Source: Apostichopus japonicus (lineage: Eukaryota; Echinodermata; Holothuroidea; Aspidochirotida; Stichopodidae). From it: a stretch of 64,000 bases of DNA. The position numbers and the translations under genes were made by a program. Position 1 is the stretch's first letter. Every line of letters starts with the position of its first letter. The notes beneath the pieces were generated by a model. The model saw only the letters and a program-made list of their open reading frames with translations. It was not told the DNA's origin and did not search any database. The stretch lies in contig NC_092562.1 in assembly GCF_037975245.1 (NCBI RefSeq), positions 22,743,554-22,807,553 of the forward strand. The letters run 5' to 3'. Positions 1 to 13,388 of this stretch are shown piece after piece.

Positions 1-152
1 TCAATAATGCTTGTTCAAGAGGCCTGCTTACTCTTTTCCATGATATTTGAACAAATTCAGTGTTCAAATGTTGCCTGCTGCCGTCGTCGCGAGAGATCGG
101 AAAGCAAGGTTTATTTCATTTTTCTCTTTCCTCTTGTGATTATCTTTTGCAG

Positions 153-399
153 GGCCTTCTCTACCGGTTTCGGTTTTTCATGATTTTCACCCTCTTCAGC
201 GCCGTCATGACCGTGGTCTTCTTTGTCTTGTCACAAGTCAACGAGGTCTACAACTGGCACCTGGACAACGAGGATCAACCGCAACTACACTACACCAGCG
301 GTTTCTTCACCGGTGTTTACGGACTCTGGAACGTGTATGTTCTAGCTGTGCTCTTCCTGTACTCGCCCTCACATAAGGATGAACCCCTGCTCAGACAAG
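153..399 (+). CDS. Wls: Wntless (Wls/GPR177/Evi), penultimate coding exon (partial gene)
   Basis: Wls is a multi-pass membrane protein that binds lipidated Wnt ligands and escorts them from the ER/Golgi to the cell surface. This exon encodes 82 residues plus one base of the next codon, starting GLLYRFRFFM and ending in HKDEPLLRQ. It holds two hydrophobic segments, one around FRFFMIFTLFSAVMTVVFFV and one around FFTGVYGLWNVYVLAVLFLY, which match the last two helices of the family; SQVNE and LYSPSHK are also typical. The exon follows a pyrimidine-rich acceptor (TTTTGCAG, AG at 151-152) and ends at a donor GTAAGT at 400. The apparent open frame starting at 60 only reads through intron. The earlier exons (N-terminus, large lumenal domain, first helices) lie outside the window. 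Identity rests on recognition of the conserved C-terminal region, not on a search. Confidence 0.9.
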
Positions 400-3300
400 G
401 TAAGTGGAAGGGTATTATTCATGTGCGATCTACAGCTTACGTTTATACTTACGACATGAAGACCGTGCAGTACTCAGCGATAAGATGTGCATAATTAACA
501 ATTGTTTTAGAAATGTTGAATGTGTATGATTATTGAGAAATGCCTTTAATATAAAGGCCTTTGGACTTAGGTTAGTTTTTTTTTATGCCTATATAACTTT
601 CCTAGTCTTTCCTTCCAATGATGGCACAAGGGTTCATAAATAGTTTTGATTTTGTTTCTAGAATAGTCTTTACCATACTGCCTTACTCTTTGCGCTACCA
701 CCCTGTGCTACTGTAGTTTGCTGCCACCATTTCTTTAGCACCGTTCTTTAGCATTATGAGCGTCCACTTTGTGCGACCACTCTGCCGTACAAGAGTATGT
801 TACCGATGGGCTCTACACGCCATGTGCCTCTTGAGTACTTCAGTCATCTAGTTCATGTGTATTTCAATACATGTGGAAGCACTTCAATTACATTGTCAGC
901 ATTAGATGACCAGTCTGCTTTTAACATAGCCATGAATGGTGTGCACAATTGAGGCGATAACTCAGCACGTGTGATTATATACAGTATGAATCACTTGTTA
1001 AACTATAAAATCAATTTAAATGCAACCATCTTATTTGTGGTATTTATTGACAAATACACAAAGAAGAAAGTGGTAAAAGAAAGCAATGAATATCAACCAA
1101 ATTTATAGCTAATATTAATTATTATTATATATATTAATAATAATTCCTGACTGTACGAGTGTGGTATTTATTTATCTGTGCTGATTTTTACCTGTAGGGC
1201 CATCTGTATCATTTCTAGCCGTCCAGTGTGATTTTCACATTCTCGTGCACTCTCAGAACGATGAAAACGATCTCGTAAAAATAGGCCACGGTGACTGGAA
1301 GTGAACTGCGTTTTCATCTAGCTTGCCGAACGATGATCAACGTAAAAATCAGTCAAGGAGCAAGACCTCTGACTTTTCCTTCCTCTACATAATTAATTAT
1401 ATAATAAATAATGCAGTTTACACAAGTTGCTTTACTCTGTAAGGCATTTTCTAAATTATTAATTTAATAAATGGGTCAGACGACCCATGTACAGCAGAGT
1501 CGACCTGTTCATCCAACTCTGTGGAGAAATTTGAAACGCTTGAGAAATTTGAAAAGAGGCTGGAAAATGTTAGTGCTGAATTATAACCTGCCAATGAGAA
1601 TGGCCAGTTGGGTACACATTTTATGCATTCAATACATCTAGGAGTATCTTTTATGTACAATGAATTTGTATTGACACTACAGTTATGATATATAGTGCAT
1701 GCATTTAATACAACAGACTAGATATAAAAAATCTCTCGCTGTGATGCTCAGTGCAATCTTGTGTAAAATAGATCAACAGGCTATCGTATTACCATTAGGC
1801 TTCTCGTGCCTTGCAAAACACGGGGTAAAGCTAAAGTGTCCTCTTGCCAGCCCGCTAGTCCCTGCACCCCTATGGCTCAAATGGCTCCATAGGGTTCAAG
1901 AGATGTTTGCCATTTAAACTGTTACCCGTGGACATTCTATGTTTGGTTCGTTTCCAACTCTTCAATGTCTAATATTGTTCATCAGCCAAGGTTTTCATGA
2001 AGGTCTCTCGGTTCGCTCTTTTCTTACCCATCGTGTGCTACTCGAGGAGCTACAGAGCCCATTCCGAGGCCCTGGGGCAGTCTTACATCCTTGATTTAGC
2101 TCAGGACTGTGTGAGCAAAGTCCTCCAAAATTTCAAGTCCTATGTTACGAAAGGTCTATTGGTTGGAAGTGATGGCATGCTGGAATACTTCAAGTATATT
2201 CCACCCTCACCTCAAGTGCACTCTCCCACAGGCCATCAATTGAATTTGCAGCAAAATAGATCATTCTGCGTACGTCTTATGCACGTGAATAAGAAAAAAA
2301 AGGAAAAAAGGGACATAAGACAGAGAAAGAAAAAAAGAATCTCACTGCAATGTTGTACATGTATGTCCTGTGTTACATGGTGGAACAAATAGTACACATT
2401 CATGGTATTTACAGTATGCATGACATTCAATGGTTACTTATTGCTTTAATTTTGCACTATGTATTGCTTCGCACGTTTATGAATTAACAATCATAATTCA
2501 TATCGGCGTGTCAATAATGAACGCTTTGAGTTCTGCATAAATTTTGCTTTGTTGCCTCATGGGCCGATTTTTATCATGAGAGTCAAATGGAAATATTTGC
2601 AGTCAATGTCGATTTTTTAGAAATTTTTCGGTTTGTAATTAGCAGATATGACCATGGAATGACAAATTGCTGTATCTTTTCATACCAAGATTTATATTGA
2701 TTCAGTGCATTTATAGTTTGATGCCATAGTAAGGGTCACTTGATTTTGGTTTGTTGGAGGAGGTGGGAGAGTTGGGGGGGGCCGGAATTTTTTGGGATGG
2801 GGAGGGGTAGCTGGGTACTATCTGACATGATCTTGTTGGCAGCACAAATGTATCATGGTCCAGAGATGGGGTTATAGGGCCCAGAGAAAGTGAAATATTT
2901 GTTGACTTTCCTATCAGGTTTTAGAATGATATGTCAGGATATCCCAACATGATTCCTACAAACAATAAGCCCCATTTAGAGTCTATACAATTCATTGAAC
3001 CGCCAACCGAGAAAGTGTCGACACATTGCATGCGTACAGTTCACCCGTTTAATAATACCACCTTAAAATGTGATCATGTATACATGTATATCAAGAGCCA
3101 AAGCATTGATGGATTCGTTACTCAAGAGTCATCAAAAAAGTCATTAAGGGTGCTTATAAACAAAGACTCCTGTTAATTAAACTCCTATCAGCCCTAATCT
3201 GAGATGGTGGGTGACAAGTCAGTGTGGTGTTTTTATATTATCTGATCTGGCCGATATGAAAAAAAAAGACTTGAAGAATTTACTGATGTGAAACATTTGT

Positions 3301-5339
3301 CAGTCACCAGGAGATGACAATTATGTCACAACGTCAGGAGGTGGTACCATTCTGACTGCTGAAATATTGAACATCGTAAATATTGTAACATCCAATCTGC
3401 ATCGAGTCCGCAGTGAATGGTCAGTATGTGGAAGGACGGTCATTGACTTGAAGAGCAACTGACCGTTGCGTGCCGTGGTTTGATGTCTATTTTAAGGAGA
3501 GAAATTTACAGAGATGTTAATATGGAAAGTGCTATAGTCTCTAAACTTAAAATTCTTAGTAAAATTTCTTTAATGGAGAATTTCAAAGAAGTGCTTATAA
3601 TGAAAGTCATAATTTTCTTGAAACTCACATGTAAGGAGAAAGCAGCATGTAAAAAGAAAAATGCTGGTAAAAATTTTGTACACTCCCAAAAGAAGGGCAG
3701 AATAAAGTGCAAAAAAATGTGTTTAATTCTTGAACCTAAATATTGCTGAAATTGGTATCTGAAATATCATCTATCAATTGGTGATTTCTATCTGAAAGCC
3801 AACTATTGCCTTTTTTCACCACCCCATCGATTCCACCTTTGCCCTTCAATGTAAAACTGCGAAGTTACAGTAGCAATGATTGAAAAAAGAGTATATTTAA
3901 GATATTGACAAGGAATTCTCCAAAGAACAACCATAGTTATTCTGTACAAGATAAAAAGTTATGCATCAAGAAATTGATATGGACTCCCGAAAGGTTCTAT
4001 GGGGGTTTCACCTGTAAATTACATAAAGGTTAATTTGTACCCTCAGGCGGTTGACTAGTATCAAACCTATTATGAGTTGTTAAAGGGGATCCTTTGCACA
4101 GATGTAACAGAATTTTTTTTTAAGTTAATCAATTGTTTTAAAATGAAGTTAGGGAGGTACTGTAAAAATTTTTTTGATCAGGCGCGTATTCACTGGATTT
4201 TCTAACCTTTGCTGCGCAAATTACTATCTAAGCGGAGCGCCACCATCGGTTGGCGCAGAGCGTACAAGAATTTCCTTGGTTTTGATACCCCCAGATCACC
4301 GGAAATGGCAATTCCAGAGCATGAGAATGACCAACCTGATGTACACTTTGGCCTAAGAACCAAGTATTTCCCCAATAGTTTTTTTCATTCATAACCTTTT
4401 TGAAGATTGTCACCCGTCCCACATGATGTTCGACCTCATCGCATCTCCCGAGGTAACTCAACTTCAATGCATTGTGCCAACATTTTGAACTTTCTCTGTG
4501 TGTCCAGTATGTAGTGTGGCCAGATGATAATTTCCTTCACAAGTTTCTTTGCAGATATATATAGGCTAAGTGACTTAGGCTTCCTAAACTACTTTCCGAG
4601 GCAACCAATGTGGTGATAAAGGCTATAGACGCATGATCCATACATTTCTAAAATTCAATCGATATATCATTTCTCTGTTGATTTATGATCTATCTGCCCT
4701 TTGATTGATTTGATTGCAATCAATTGCACATTGACTGAAAGTTAGTAAACAACAACACACACACAGAGACATCTGTCAAAACGTGGGAACAAATCCCTGC
4801 ACGACAGAGATATTAACTGTCCGATTTCATCAGAAGCTTTGTCTGCAATGAATACATTCTGTTTTCACCCCGACCTGGAACCCCATTTTAATGGGTCGCA
4901 ACCCATTTTAGGGGTGGAGGAAGCGTGCTAACTATTATCCTAACACACTGTAGCATACGCAAATTGGAGCCTATACCGCAATTGTTTCTCTGGATTTTCA
5001 AAAAGTCCCAACATTAGCTTACATCCAAGTCCCCACAACTTTCAGGCCCTAGGGGCAAACCCTGCTGGCATCCTTTTGCTCTGCCAGGTAGCATTCTCCT
5101 TTTGTTGCAGTTAGTTAATGCATTCAAATGTAAGGACAAAGGAATTGTAAAGAAACTCTATTGTCAATAGAAATAACAAAACCACTTTTTTTTTTGTATA
5201 TTACATTCTACAAGAAATATCGATCGAACCTAGTCTTGGGGCATTATATACCGATATCAGTGCTACCGGTAGTTTCAAAAATCGTGGTAAAAACGTGTGA
5301 CATGGATCTCTCTATGTGTGCGTTGAAAAATTGAATTTT

Positions 5340-8330
5340 GCTCAGAGTAGACCAATCTGCATTCAGGGCAAAACAATCAAGTGAGACAGCATCATTAAAA
5401 ATGATAGATGGTTGGATCTGTGATATGCTCCAAAGATTCTATTGAATGGTTTAAGTCGTGTGATAGAAGTCAAAGGGCCTTTGTTTAATGGGGTTCATTA
5501 AACCTGCATGACCATATAAAGCGGTGTGCCACAGGGATCTATTGTTGGTCCATTAATGTTTTGTCTTTATAAATAATGACTTTGATTTGTAGATATGTCT
5601 ATCACACCGCAAGGCTGATACGTATGCAGACGACTTTCCATGTTAGTTGGAAAATCATAACAGACGTATCTCATAAATTACATGAAGATGATATGAACAT
5701 ATAAATAGATGGTGCAGTGATAACTTGAAGATCTATGGTAATAAATACAGACTTAACTAAACGCATGATACATGTAGAACTTCTGTTCAAGACAAAGGCA
5801 ACGTACATTCACAGATACTGACATTATATGGATGGAAATCAACCAGCAATATAGAATGTGAAAAGCATTGGGTGTCAGGATAGATATGAACCTATCCTGA
5901 CAAGACCAAATAGATTATGTGTGTAAGACCATCAGCACCAGGATAGATATGAACCTATCATGGCAAGACCAAATAGATTATGTGTGTAAGACCATCAGCA
6001 CCAGGATAGATATGAACCTATCCCGGCAAGACCAAACAGATTATGTCTGTGAGACTATCAGCACCAGGATAGATATGAACCTATCCCAGCAAGAACAAAT
6101 AGATTATGTGTGTAAGACCATCAGCACCAGGATAGATATGAACCTATCCCAGCAAGAACAAATAGATTATGTGTGTAAGAACATCAGCACCAGGATAGAT
6201 ATGAACCTATCCCAGCAAGAACAAATAGATTATGTGTGTAAGACCATCAGCACCAGGATAGATATGAACCTATCCCGGCAGGACCAAATAGATTATGTGT
6301 GTAAGACCATCAGCACCAGGATAGATAATGAACCTATCCTGGCAAGACCAAATAGATTATGTGTGTAAGACCATCAGCACCAGGTTAGATGTGAACCTAT
6401 CCTGGCAAGACCAAACAGATTATGTCTGTGAGACTATCAGCACCAGGATAGATATGAACCTATCCCAGCAAGAACAAATAGATTATGTGTGTAAGACCAT
6501 CAGCACCAGGATAGATATGAACCTATCCCAGCAAGAACAAATAGATTATGTGTGTAAGAACATCAGCACCAGGATAGATATGAACCTATCCCAGCAAGAA
6601 CAAATAGATTATGTGTGTAAGACCGTCTGCACCAGGATAAGTATGAACCTATCCTGGCAAGAACAAATAGATTATGTGTGTTAGACCATCAGCACCAGGT
6701 TAGATGTGAACCTATCCTGGCAAGACCAAATAGGTTATGTCTGTGAGACTATCAGCACCAGGATAGATATGAACCTATCATGGCAAGACCAAATAGATTA
6801 TGTGTGTAAGACCATCAGCACCAGGATAGATATGAACCTATCCTGGTAAGACCAAATAGATTATGTGTGTTAGACCATCAGCACCAGGTTAGATGTGAAC
6901 CTATCCTGGCAAGACCAAATAGATTATGTGTGTTAGACCATCAGCACCAGGTTAGATATAAACCTATCCTGGCAAGACCAAACAGATTATGTCTGTGAGA
7001 CTATCAGCACCAGGATAGATATGAACCTATCCCAGCAAGAACAAATAGATTATGTGTGTAAGACCATCAGCACCAGGATAGATATGAACCTATCCCAGCA
7101 AGAACAAATAGATTATGTGTGTAAGACCATCAGCACCAGGATAGATATGAACCTATCCCAGCAAGAACAAATAGATTATGTGTGTTAGACCATCAGCACC
7201 AGGTTAGATGTGAACCTATCCTGGCAAGACCAAACAGATTATGTCTGTGAGACTATCAGCACCAGGATAGATATGAACCTATCATGGCAAGACCAAATAG
7301 ATTATGTGTGTAAGACCATCAGCACCAGGATAGATATGAACCTATCCCAGCAAGACCAAATAGATTATGTGTGTAAGACCGTCTGCACCAGGATAAGTAT
7401 GAACCTATCCTGGCAAGACCAAATAGATTATGTGTGTAACACCATCAACACCAGGATAGATATGAACCTATCCCAGCAAGAACAAATAGATTATGTGTGT
7501 TAGACCATCAGCACCAGGATAGATATGAACCTATCCTGGCAAGACCAAATAGATTATGTGTGTAAGACTATCAGCACCAGGATAGATATGAACCTATCCA
7601 GTCAAGACCAATAGATTATGTGTGTAAGACCATCAGCAACAGGATAGATATTAACCTATCCTGGCAAGACCAAATAGATAGTTAGTACGTGTGTAGGTGT
7701 GTAAGACCGTAAATAGGTGTGAAAAGTGTGTAAATAGGTTTGAAGACCGTCAGCACCAGGGTTGGCCCTTGTAAGAAGCAATTTATATACTTAACTGATG
7801 TGCCAACTTGTGTATAATAGTATAATGGATACGTTCTTCCGTACCTCAAGTACTGCAATCTTGTATGGGGGTTCATGCAATCAGGGAAATGTTAAATAGG
7901 ATTATAGTTAAGCTCCAAAAAAGTGCTACCAGGATTATTTTAAGTGCTACAATGACACAAGATCATGTGACCTTTTCAAGTTTCTTGGTTGACACTCTTT
8001 TGATGATTAATTATGGATATAAATATGGTATATTAGTTATGGTGTATATTAATGGATTAGTACCTCATTTTATGAATGAAATCATGTTTACTCTCACATG
8101 CTATGTCCACAATCATCTGTAAGGTCTGTGACATCAAGAGGGCTCTCCTTGCCCGGGGCGGGGGGGGGGGCATGACCGAAATACACAAGAAAAGATTTTC
8201 ACTAATACTGCCACAAAAGAATTGAACGAGTTGCCGCCATTTATGAGAAATGCACACAATTTTAGCAGTTTTAAATGATCTGTTGAAAGGAATTTTATAT
8301 TTATAATGTTAATTTATGTAAATGTTCTAA
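5340..8330 (+). mobile_element. Degenerate LINE (non-LTR retrotransposon) reverse transcriptase fragment
   Basis: Broken reverse transcriptase pieces occur in the correct order. QSAFRAKQSSETASLKMI lies from 5353, SIEWFKSCDRSQRAFV near 5437, GVPQGSIVGPLMFCLY at 5523-5570, the catalytic YADD box at 5623-5634, WCSDNLKIYG from 5710, and LGVRIDMNLS near 5868. Later come VLPYLKYCNLVW near 7832, LQKSATRII near 7913 and TATKELNELPPFMRNAH near 8208. Stops and frameshifts separate them; for instance the IND after GVPQGS..LY is in another frame. No endonuclease domain is visible, so this is a 5'-truncated dead copy in the sense orientation of Wls. The motif style suggests the CR1/L2/jockey-like LINE group, but the clade is not resolved. 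About 1.8 kb in the middle is a tandem array listed separately. Confidence 0.85.
5876..7680 (+). repeat. 63-bp tandem array (about 29 copies) grown from LINE reverse transcriptase sequence
   Basis: The monomer is 63 bp and reads in frame as 21 residues, typically RIDMNLSWQDQIDYVCK followed by TIST. The first copy runs directly on from the LINE reading LGVRIDMNLS, so the monomer is the segment that normally follows LGV in the C-terminal part of a LINE reverse transcriptase. Two main variants alternate (SWQDQ and SQQEQ), and a CE variant marks every fourth to sixth unit. Array edges decay: 7681-7770 is a scrambled transition before LINE sequence resumes. One base is inserted near 6326 (GATAATGAA), and several units end TTAG (stop), so no long protein is encoded. 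Confidence 0.92.
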
Positions 8331-9520
8331 AGACTTTATTATGTTTAAATTCCAACTCTTTTGATAGTTAGCTTTGTAACATCTTACCTATTTACATATG
8401 TTTTTCAATGGGCTCATTTTCTTTCGTTTACAAATTTAAGAAAAATAAATGTTTGCAAAAGATTGATGTGAAAACATTAAATCATTGTAGATTGCAAATG
8501 ATTCAATCAATTCTTAGTTATCTAATAATATTTTGAATAAATTCTATTATGCCCTAGAGCAAAGGAATTTTCCAACATGGCTCATCCAATTTAAATATTT
8601 ATTTATTCCTTTGTTTACATTTCTTTTTTTTTCTTGATGTACTTAATTTGCATTTTCCTACCCATACAGCACAATCAAGATGTTATTCTTGTAGAAAGTG
8701 GGAAATTTGCCAATCAATATCACTATGGGTTACCAGACATTCACATTATTAATTTAAAAACTGATCATTGGCCAATACCCCTTTAAAAAAGACACATTGA
8801 GATTCCATCTTTTTGTTTACGGTGGTTGTCCCAATGTCTTCAAATAAGTCCTCAAACAATCTGCCATTATATTCATTCAGGGTGTTTTGATGATTTCCAA
8901 GTTTGATGAAAGAATTTTTTTTTTATAAATGTTATATTACTTTTTGTCATGACAATTTTGCCTGATAAACCGGATATATATATAGACATTTTGAAAGTGT
9001 TTATAGTAATGTGCACAGTAGCTATTATCCCTTGTGAGCTGATATAGGGTAATAAATATTTATAAATTTGCATTTTTTGATCACTTGAACGTATTTCCAA
9101 ACTTGTTCTGTACTTGGCTCGTACTCCATAAGGGTATACAGTAAATTGCATAAACTTGGCCATTTTCAAGGTGATTGACACACAGTACTAGTTAACAATC
9201 GCCAAAGTTGTCAAGAGTGAGATCTTAGTCTGACGTAATTGTCCTCCAAAAGCCTACGGTAAAGTTCAAGTAGAACTGGCCTACTTTCTGGTATGTCAGT
9301 AGTATTCTAATAACTTCAAAATCGCATACCGACCCAGCTTATTATCTGGAGCATTCAAGTTATATACTTTGGTTCTTTCACGTAATAGGTAGAAAGTAAT
9401 ACTTTGCAAATTTATACTCAAATTTGCAAATTTATATTTGCAAATTTAAGAAGTTCAAGTTACCGTCTTTGCAGGTCCACAACTTCATGTAAATCCGGTT
9501 TCTTTTTTTTTAAACGGTTG

Positions 9521-10645
9521 GCTGAAGATTTCACATGAGATTCGAAGATCCCGCCGTGATGCGATACATGAAACCGTGTTGGGTTACATTACAACCATGA
9601 TGCGATATATGTTAAAACCGTGATGCGATACATTTTACCGTGATGCAATACGTTAAACCGTGATGTGATATATTTAACCGCGATGAGATACAGTATGTAA
9701 CATTAAACCATGATGGGATACATTACAACCATGGTGCGATACATTAAACCGTGATGCGACACATTAAAACTGTGATGTGATATGTAACATTAAACCGTGA
9801 TGGGATACATGACAACCGTGATGCGATACATTAAACTGTGATGCGATATATTAAACCGTGATGTGATATGTAACGTTAAACCACGATGGGATATGTTATA
9901 ACCGTGATGCGATATATTAAACTGCGATGCGATGCATTAAACCGTGATGAGATACATTACAACCGTGATGCAATGCATTAAACTGTGATGCAATACATTA
10001 AACTGTGATGCGATACATTAAACCGTGATGCGATACATTGCAATCATGAGTCTCACGTTAAAACAGGTGTGTATGTAACACCGTTCAGGATTACATAATC
10101 ATCATGAGAGTCAGAAAAACAAAAGGCTGAAGATTTCACATGAGATTCAAAGATCCCGCCGTGATGCGATACATGAAACCGTGTTGGGTTACATTACAAC
10201 CATGATGCGATATATGTTAAAACCGTGATGCGATACATTTTACCGTGATGCAATACGTTAAACCGTGATGTGATATATTTAACCGCGATGAGATACAGTA
10301 TGTAACATTAAACCATGATGGGATACATTACAACCATGGTGCGATACATTAAACCGTGATGCGACACATTAAAACTGTGATGTGATATGTAACATTAAAC
10401 CGAGATGGGATACATGACAACCGTGATGCGATATATTAAACTGCGATGCGATGCATTAAACCGTGATGAGATACATTACAACCGTGATGCAATTCATTAA
10501 ACTGTGATGCAATACATTAAACTGTGATGCGATACATTAAACCGTGATGCGATACATTGCAATCATGAGTCTCACGTTAAAACAGGTGTGTATGTAACAC
10601 CGTTCAGGATTACATAATCATCATGAGAGTCAGAAAAACAAAAGG
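9521..10645. repeat. Tandem duplication of a cassette of 20-bp repeats
   Basis: Copy 1 (9521-10125, 605 bp) and copy 2 (10126-10645, 520 bp) begin with the same GCTGAAGATTTCACATGAGA and end with the same CAGAAAAACAAAAGG. Inside, a degenerate unit like CGTGATGCGATACATTAAAC recurs about every 20 bp. The copies differ by a few substitutions and one 85-bp deletion in copy 2, located between two similar units, which is consistent with slippage. No coding potential is visible. Confidence 0.92.
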
Positions 10646-12978
10646 AACTATGCTGATATCAATATTCATCGTTAAGAAATTTAAAAAATAAAACTTCTAT
10701 AGCTTTAATCAGTCTCAATGGGTTAGGATCACTTAAGTGCACAGCTTTCATGACAATACAGTAGCATTATTAATTTTGTAGTTTGGAAAAGAATAAGTTG
10801 GAAATATTTTAACTGTTGCATAACTGCTCCTGTTATTGGTACGATTTGAATGTAGGATGGATATTTCATTTTTGACACTTCCTACGCATGGGCGGCGTTG
10901 TGTCTTGAAAACTTGACAGGGATGTGGCGATAAATAACACTGTCAAAAATAGTCTGTTTCTATGGAAACATTTGATGATTAATGGTGTCAGCTGTAAATG
11001 GCAATATGTCCTCACTCTTTAATTCATCGAGCATATGGCTTTGTTTGTTCACGGTTACATGGTTACACCATTATATACCAGGTGTGTCAGATGGGTGATC
11101 AACAGGACATATAACTTTTGAACAAGTTAAAGGGCATGCTTTCATCTCTGCTGTAAGAATCAAGGGACAAAAACAATTTTGATGCCCTCATTGAGTCCAA
11201 GGATGGTATTGAACATGAAAAATGTGTGAAATTGTTAATAGTTGTAGTTGCACATGTTTCATCAGCATTGCTAAAGATAAAATGATGCCCAAAACTAAGA
11301 AAAGTGTGACAGAGCAATCCCATATAGCAAGGGACATTCTTATATAAAAGAAAGTTCTTGAGGATCTGACCGCTTTCACAAATATTGGAAATAGGTGAAA
11401 CTATCCCTTTTCACCACCACTGTAGTGCAAACGTGGTGAAGGAATTTCTTTTGAAACCGTGGAGATAACAGACAAATCCCATTTCCCAATTCACCAACCA
11501 GATACCAATCCACAGGAGAGAGATTCGGGGTTAAACGATACTGCGCGACAGCACTTTCGAGTCAGTAAGAGCTGAGCTGGTTTCCAGACTGTGAGGGATA
11601 TGAACAGGTGAACCTGCATGTGGGTTTGGGGGCAGCAGACATCCCAAATCCACTACACCCACCAAGCCTTCAATGATTGGTTTTGTATATTATGATCCAG
11701 TCAGAGAGAGTAGCTTTAATATAACATGATTGCCACAAATTTATCACCCAGCCTCGTCACTTTTGACATCATTTGGTGAACAGTATTTTTCTCATTCCTA
11801 TAAATGCCTGTTTGCTCCCATAAATAGTAGTGAAGCATAGCTTTGTGTCTAGTGATGGAAAAGTCAAGCTTACAATCAGAGCTAGTAGTCATCTGTTGTA
11901 TTTAGCAATAGAATTCTGTATTGAATATACTTTAATTGAATAAAACTGCCAGATCTTAAAGTAATATATCTCGAGAGTATACGGCGTGACCCCGTAGGAA
12001 TGGCCACACTGGTTGTACATTAATTATGTAGTACTATTGTCTGATAGTGTTGCTGCTATATGACAATATAGACCTGTAATCCACCTTGATGTGAGTTTAG
12101 TGCCAGTGTTGTTTGCCAGACAAAAAGTTACAGGTCACCTTTGATACCAGGTCAACCCCTAGCTCCCTTTACATTATAAATTTAACACCAAGCACAATGT
12201 TTCATCACCTCCCCCTCCCCCTCCCCCTCTCCCTCCCCATCCCCTCCCCATGCCCACCTCCAGATCCGAGTCTAGGGCAGGGTTGAAATTGCAGGGTCTG
12301 ATCCACGATGACATTACAAATTTAACAAAGTGCAAGCTAGTCTATGTAAACATTGACGTAGGCATATATATTTCTTGTGGTGTAGTATGAATACAGCATG
12401 TACATTGTTGCTGCATTTCTAGTATCTGAAGTATATAACATAACAATGTGACTATGGTAACATACCAAGTCTATATAAATTTATACAAATTACTCAACTC
12501 ATCCAGAAAAGTTTTCTACCCAGTACAGTAGGTAACAAACCAGATTGTATGCTTACGTAGCAAACCTTGGCATACTTTTCCCGGTAGTGTACAGAAGGAA
12601 AATTGGAATAAATTAGCAGCATTTGCCGGCCTAGTATTGTCCCTTTAATAATCTTTTCAAGGTGACATATGGTACTGTACAGTGAAAAGATTAAAAAAAC
12701 CTGGACAAAAGTGGCAACTCCCACTAGTTTTATTAATACCAGAGTCTATTTTTAGACATGACATTGGGGATATCCAAAATCTTCTTATTCTTTAATACTG
12801 CCCTCATAAGGTCCACCATTGATACATGTGCACCCAGTTGAAAGATGTTGTCCATATATGATGTTTCCAGGTCGTCACGGTTTCTAGACTTGTAGCAGTT
12901 GAAATATTGAGCAGTATGATTCTCCTGCATAGTCTGTTAGATATCCTGGGTCCAGCTGTATATACATTAGATAGTATA

Positions 12979-13388
12979 CAAATAATGAATGGTTTCCATT
13001 CGTGCAATAGTGCAAATATTTTATTCATTGAAAGATGGAATGTTCCATTCAACTCGGCTGTGCCTCGTTGAATGGAACAAATTACATCTTTCAACGAATG
13101 AAATATTTGCACTATTGCACGAATGGAAACCATTCATTATTTGTTTTATACAACATATTATATTAAGATGGGTAAAATGCACTCATGCAACAGATTGTTT
13201 TGAACAGACAGGATTCTCTGCTCTCTTACTGTACCATTGAAAGAAGTGCAATCAAAAAAGTATAAAGCATGGTTCTATCATCATAGCATGCAATAGAGCG
13301 GATTTTGCATGCAATCGACGAGCAATTGACCAATCACATGGCCGGAATATAATTAGGTGTTGTATAATATATAATAGTATAGTGTATC
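12979..13388. mobile_element. Putative non-autonomous element with a 75-bp hairpin, flanked by a 14-bp direct repeat
   Basis: The left part is a nearly perfect inverted repeat. An arm from about 12978 to 13055 (ACAAATAATGAATGG onward) pairs with an arm from about 13066 to 13146, with a loop of about 10 bases. The 410-bp block is bracketed by the same 14-mer CATTAGATAGTATA at 12965-12978 and 13389-13402, which could be a target-site duplication. The rest includes a TTGACCAATCACATGG stretch. No coding capacity is seen. The family is unknown, and the AT-rich direct repeat could be coincidental. Confidence 0.55.

Noticed and set aside
60-152. Start codon at 60 as the beginning of a small gene
   Set aside because: It lies in the intron before the Wls exon. 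The real coding sequence enters at the acceptor at 151-152.
1997-2392. 131-codon frame in the Wls intron as a nested gene or Wls exon
   Set aside because: It has no recognisable domain, no good splice sites, and ends in a Lys/Arg low-complexity run. It probably arises by chance.
5876-7680. 63-bp array as a CRISPR array or a real repetitive protein
   Set aside because: Units are contiguous with no spacers, the genome is animal, and several units carry stops. The sequence is explained by LINE reverse transcriptase.
7865-8122. Independent 85-codon gene
   Set aside because: Its residues (LQKSATRII, INGLVPHF) are the C-terminal part of the broken LINE reverse transcriptase.
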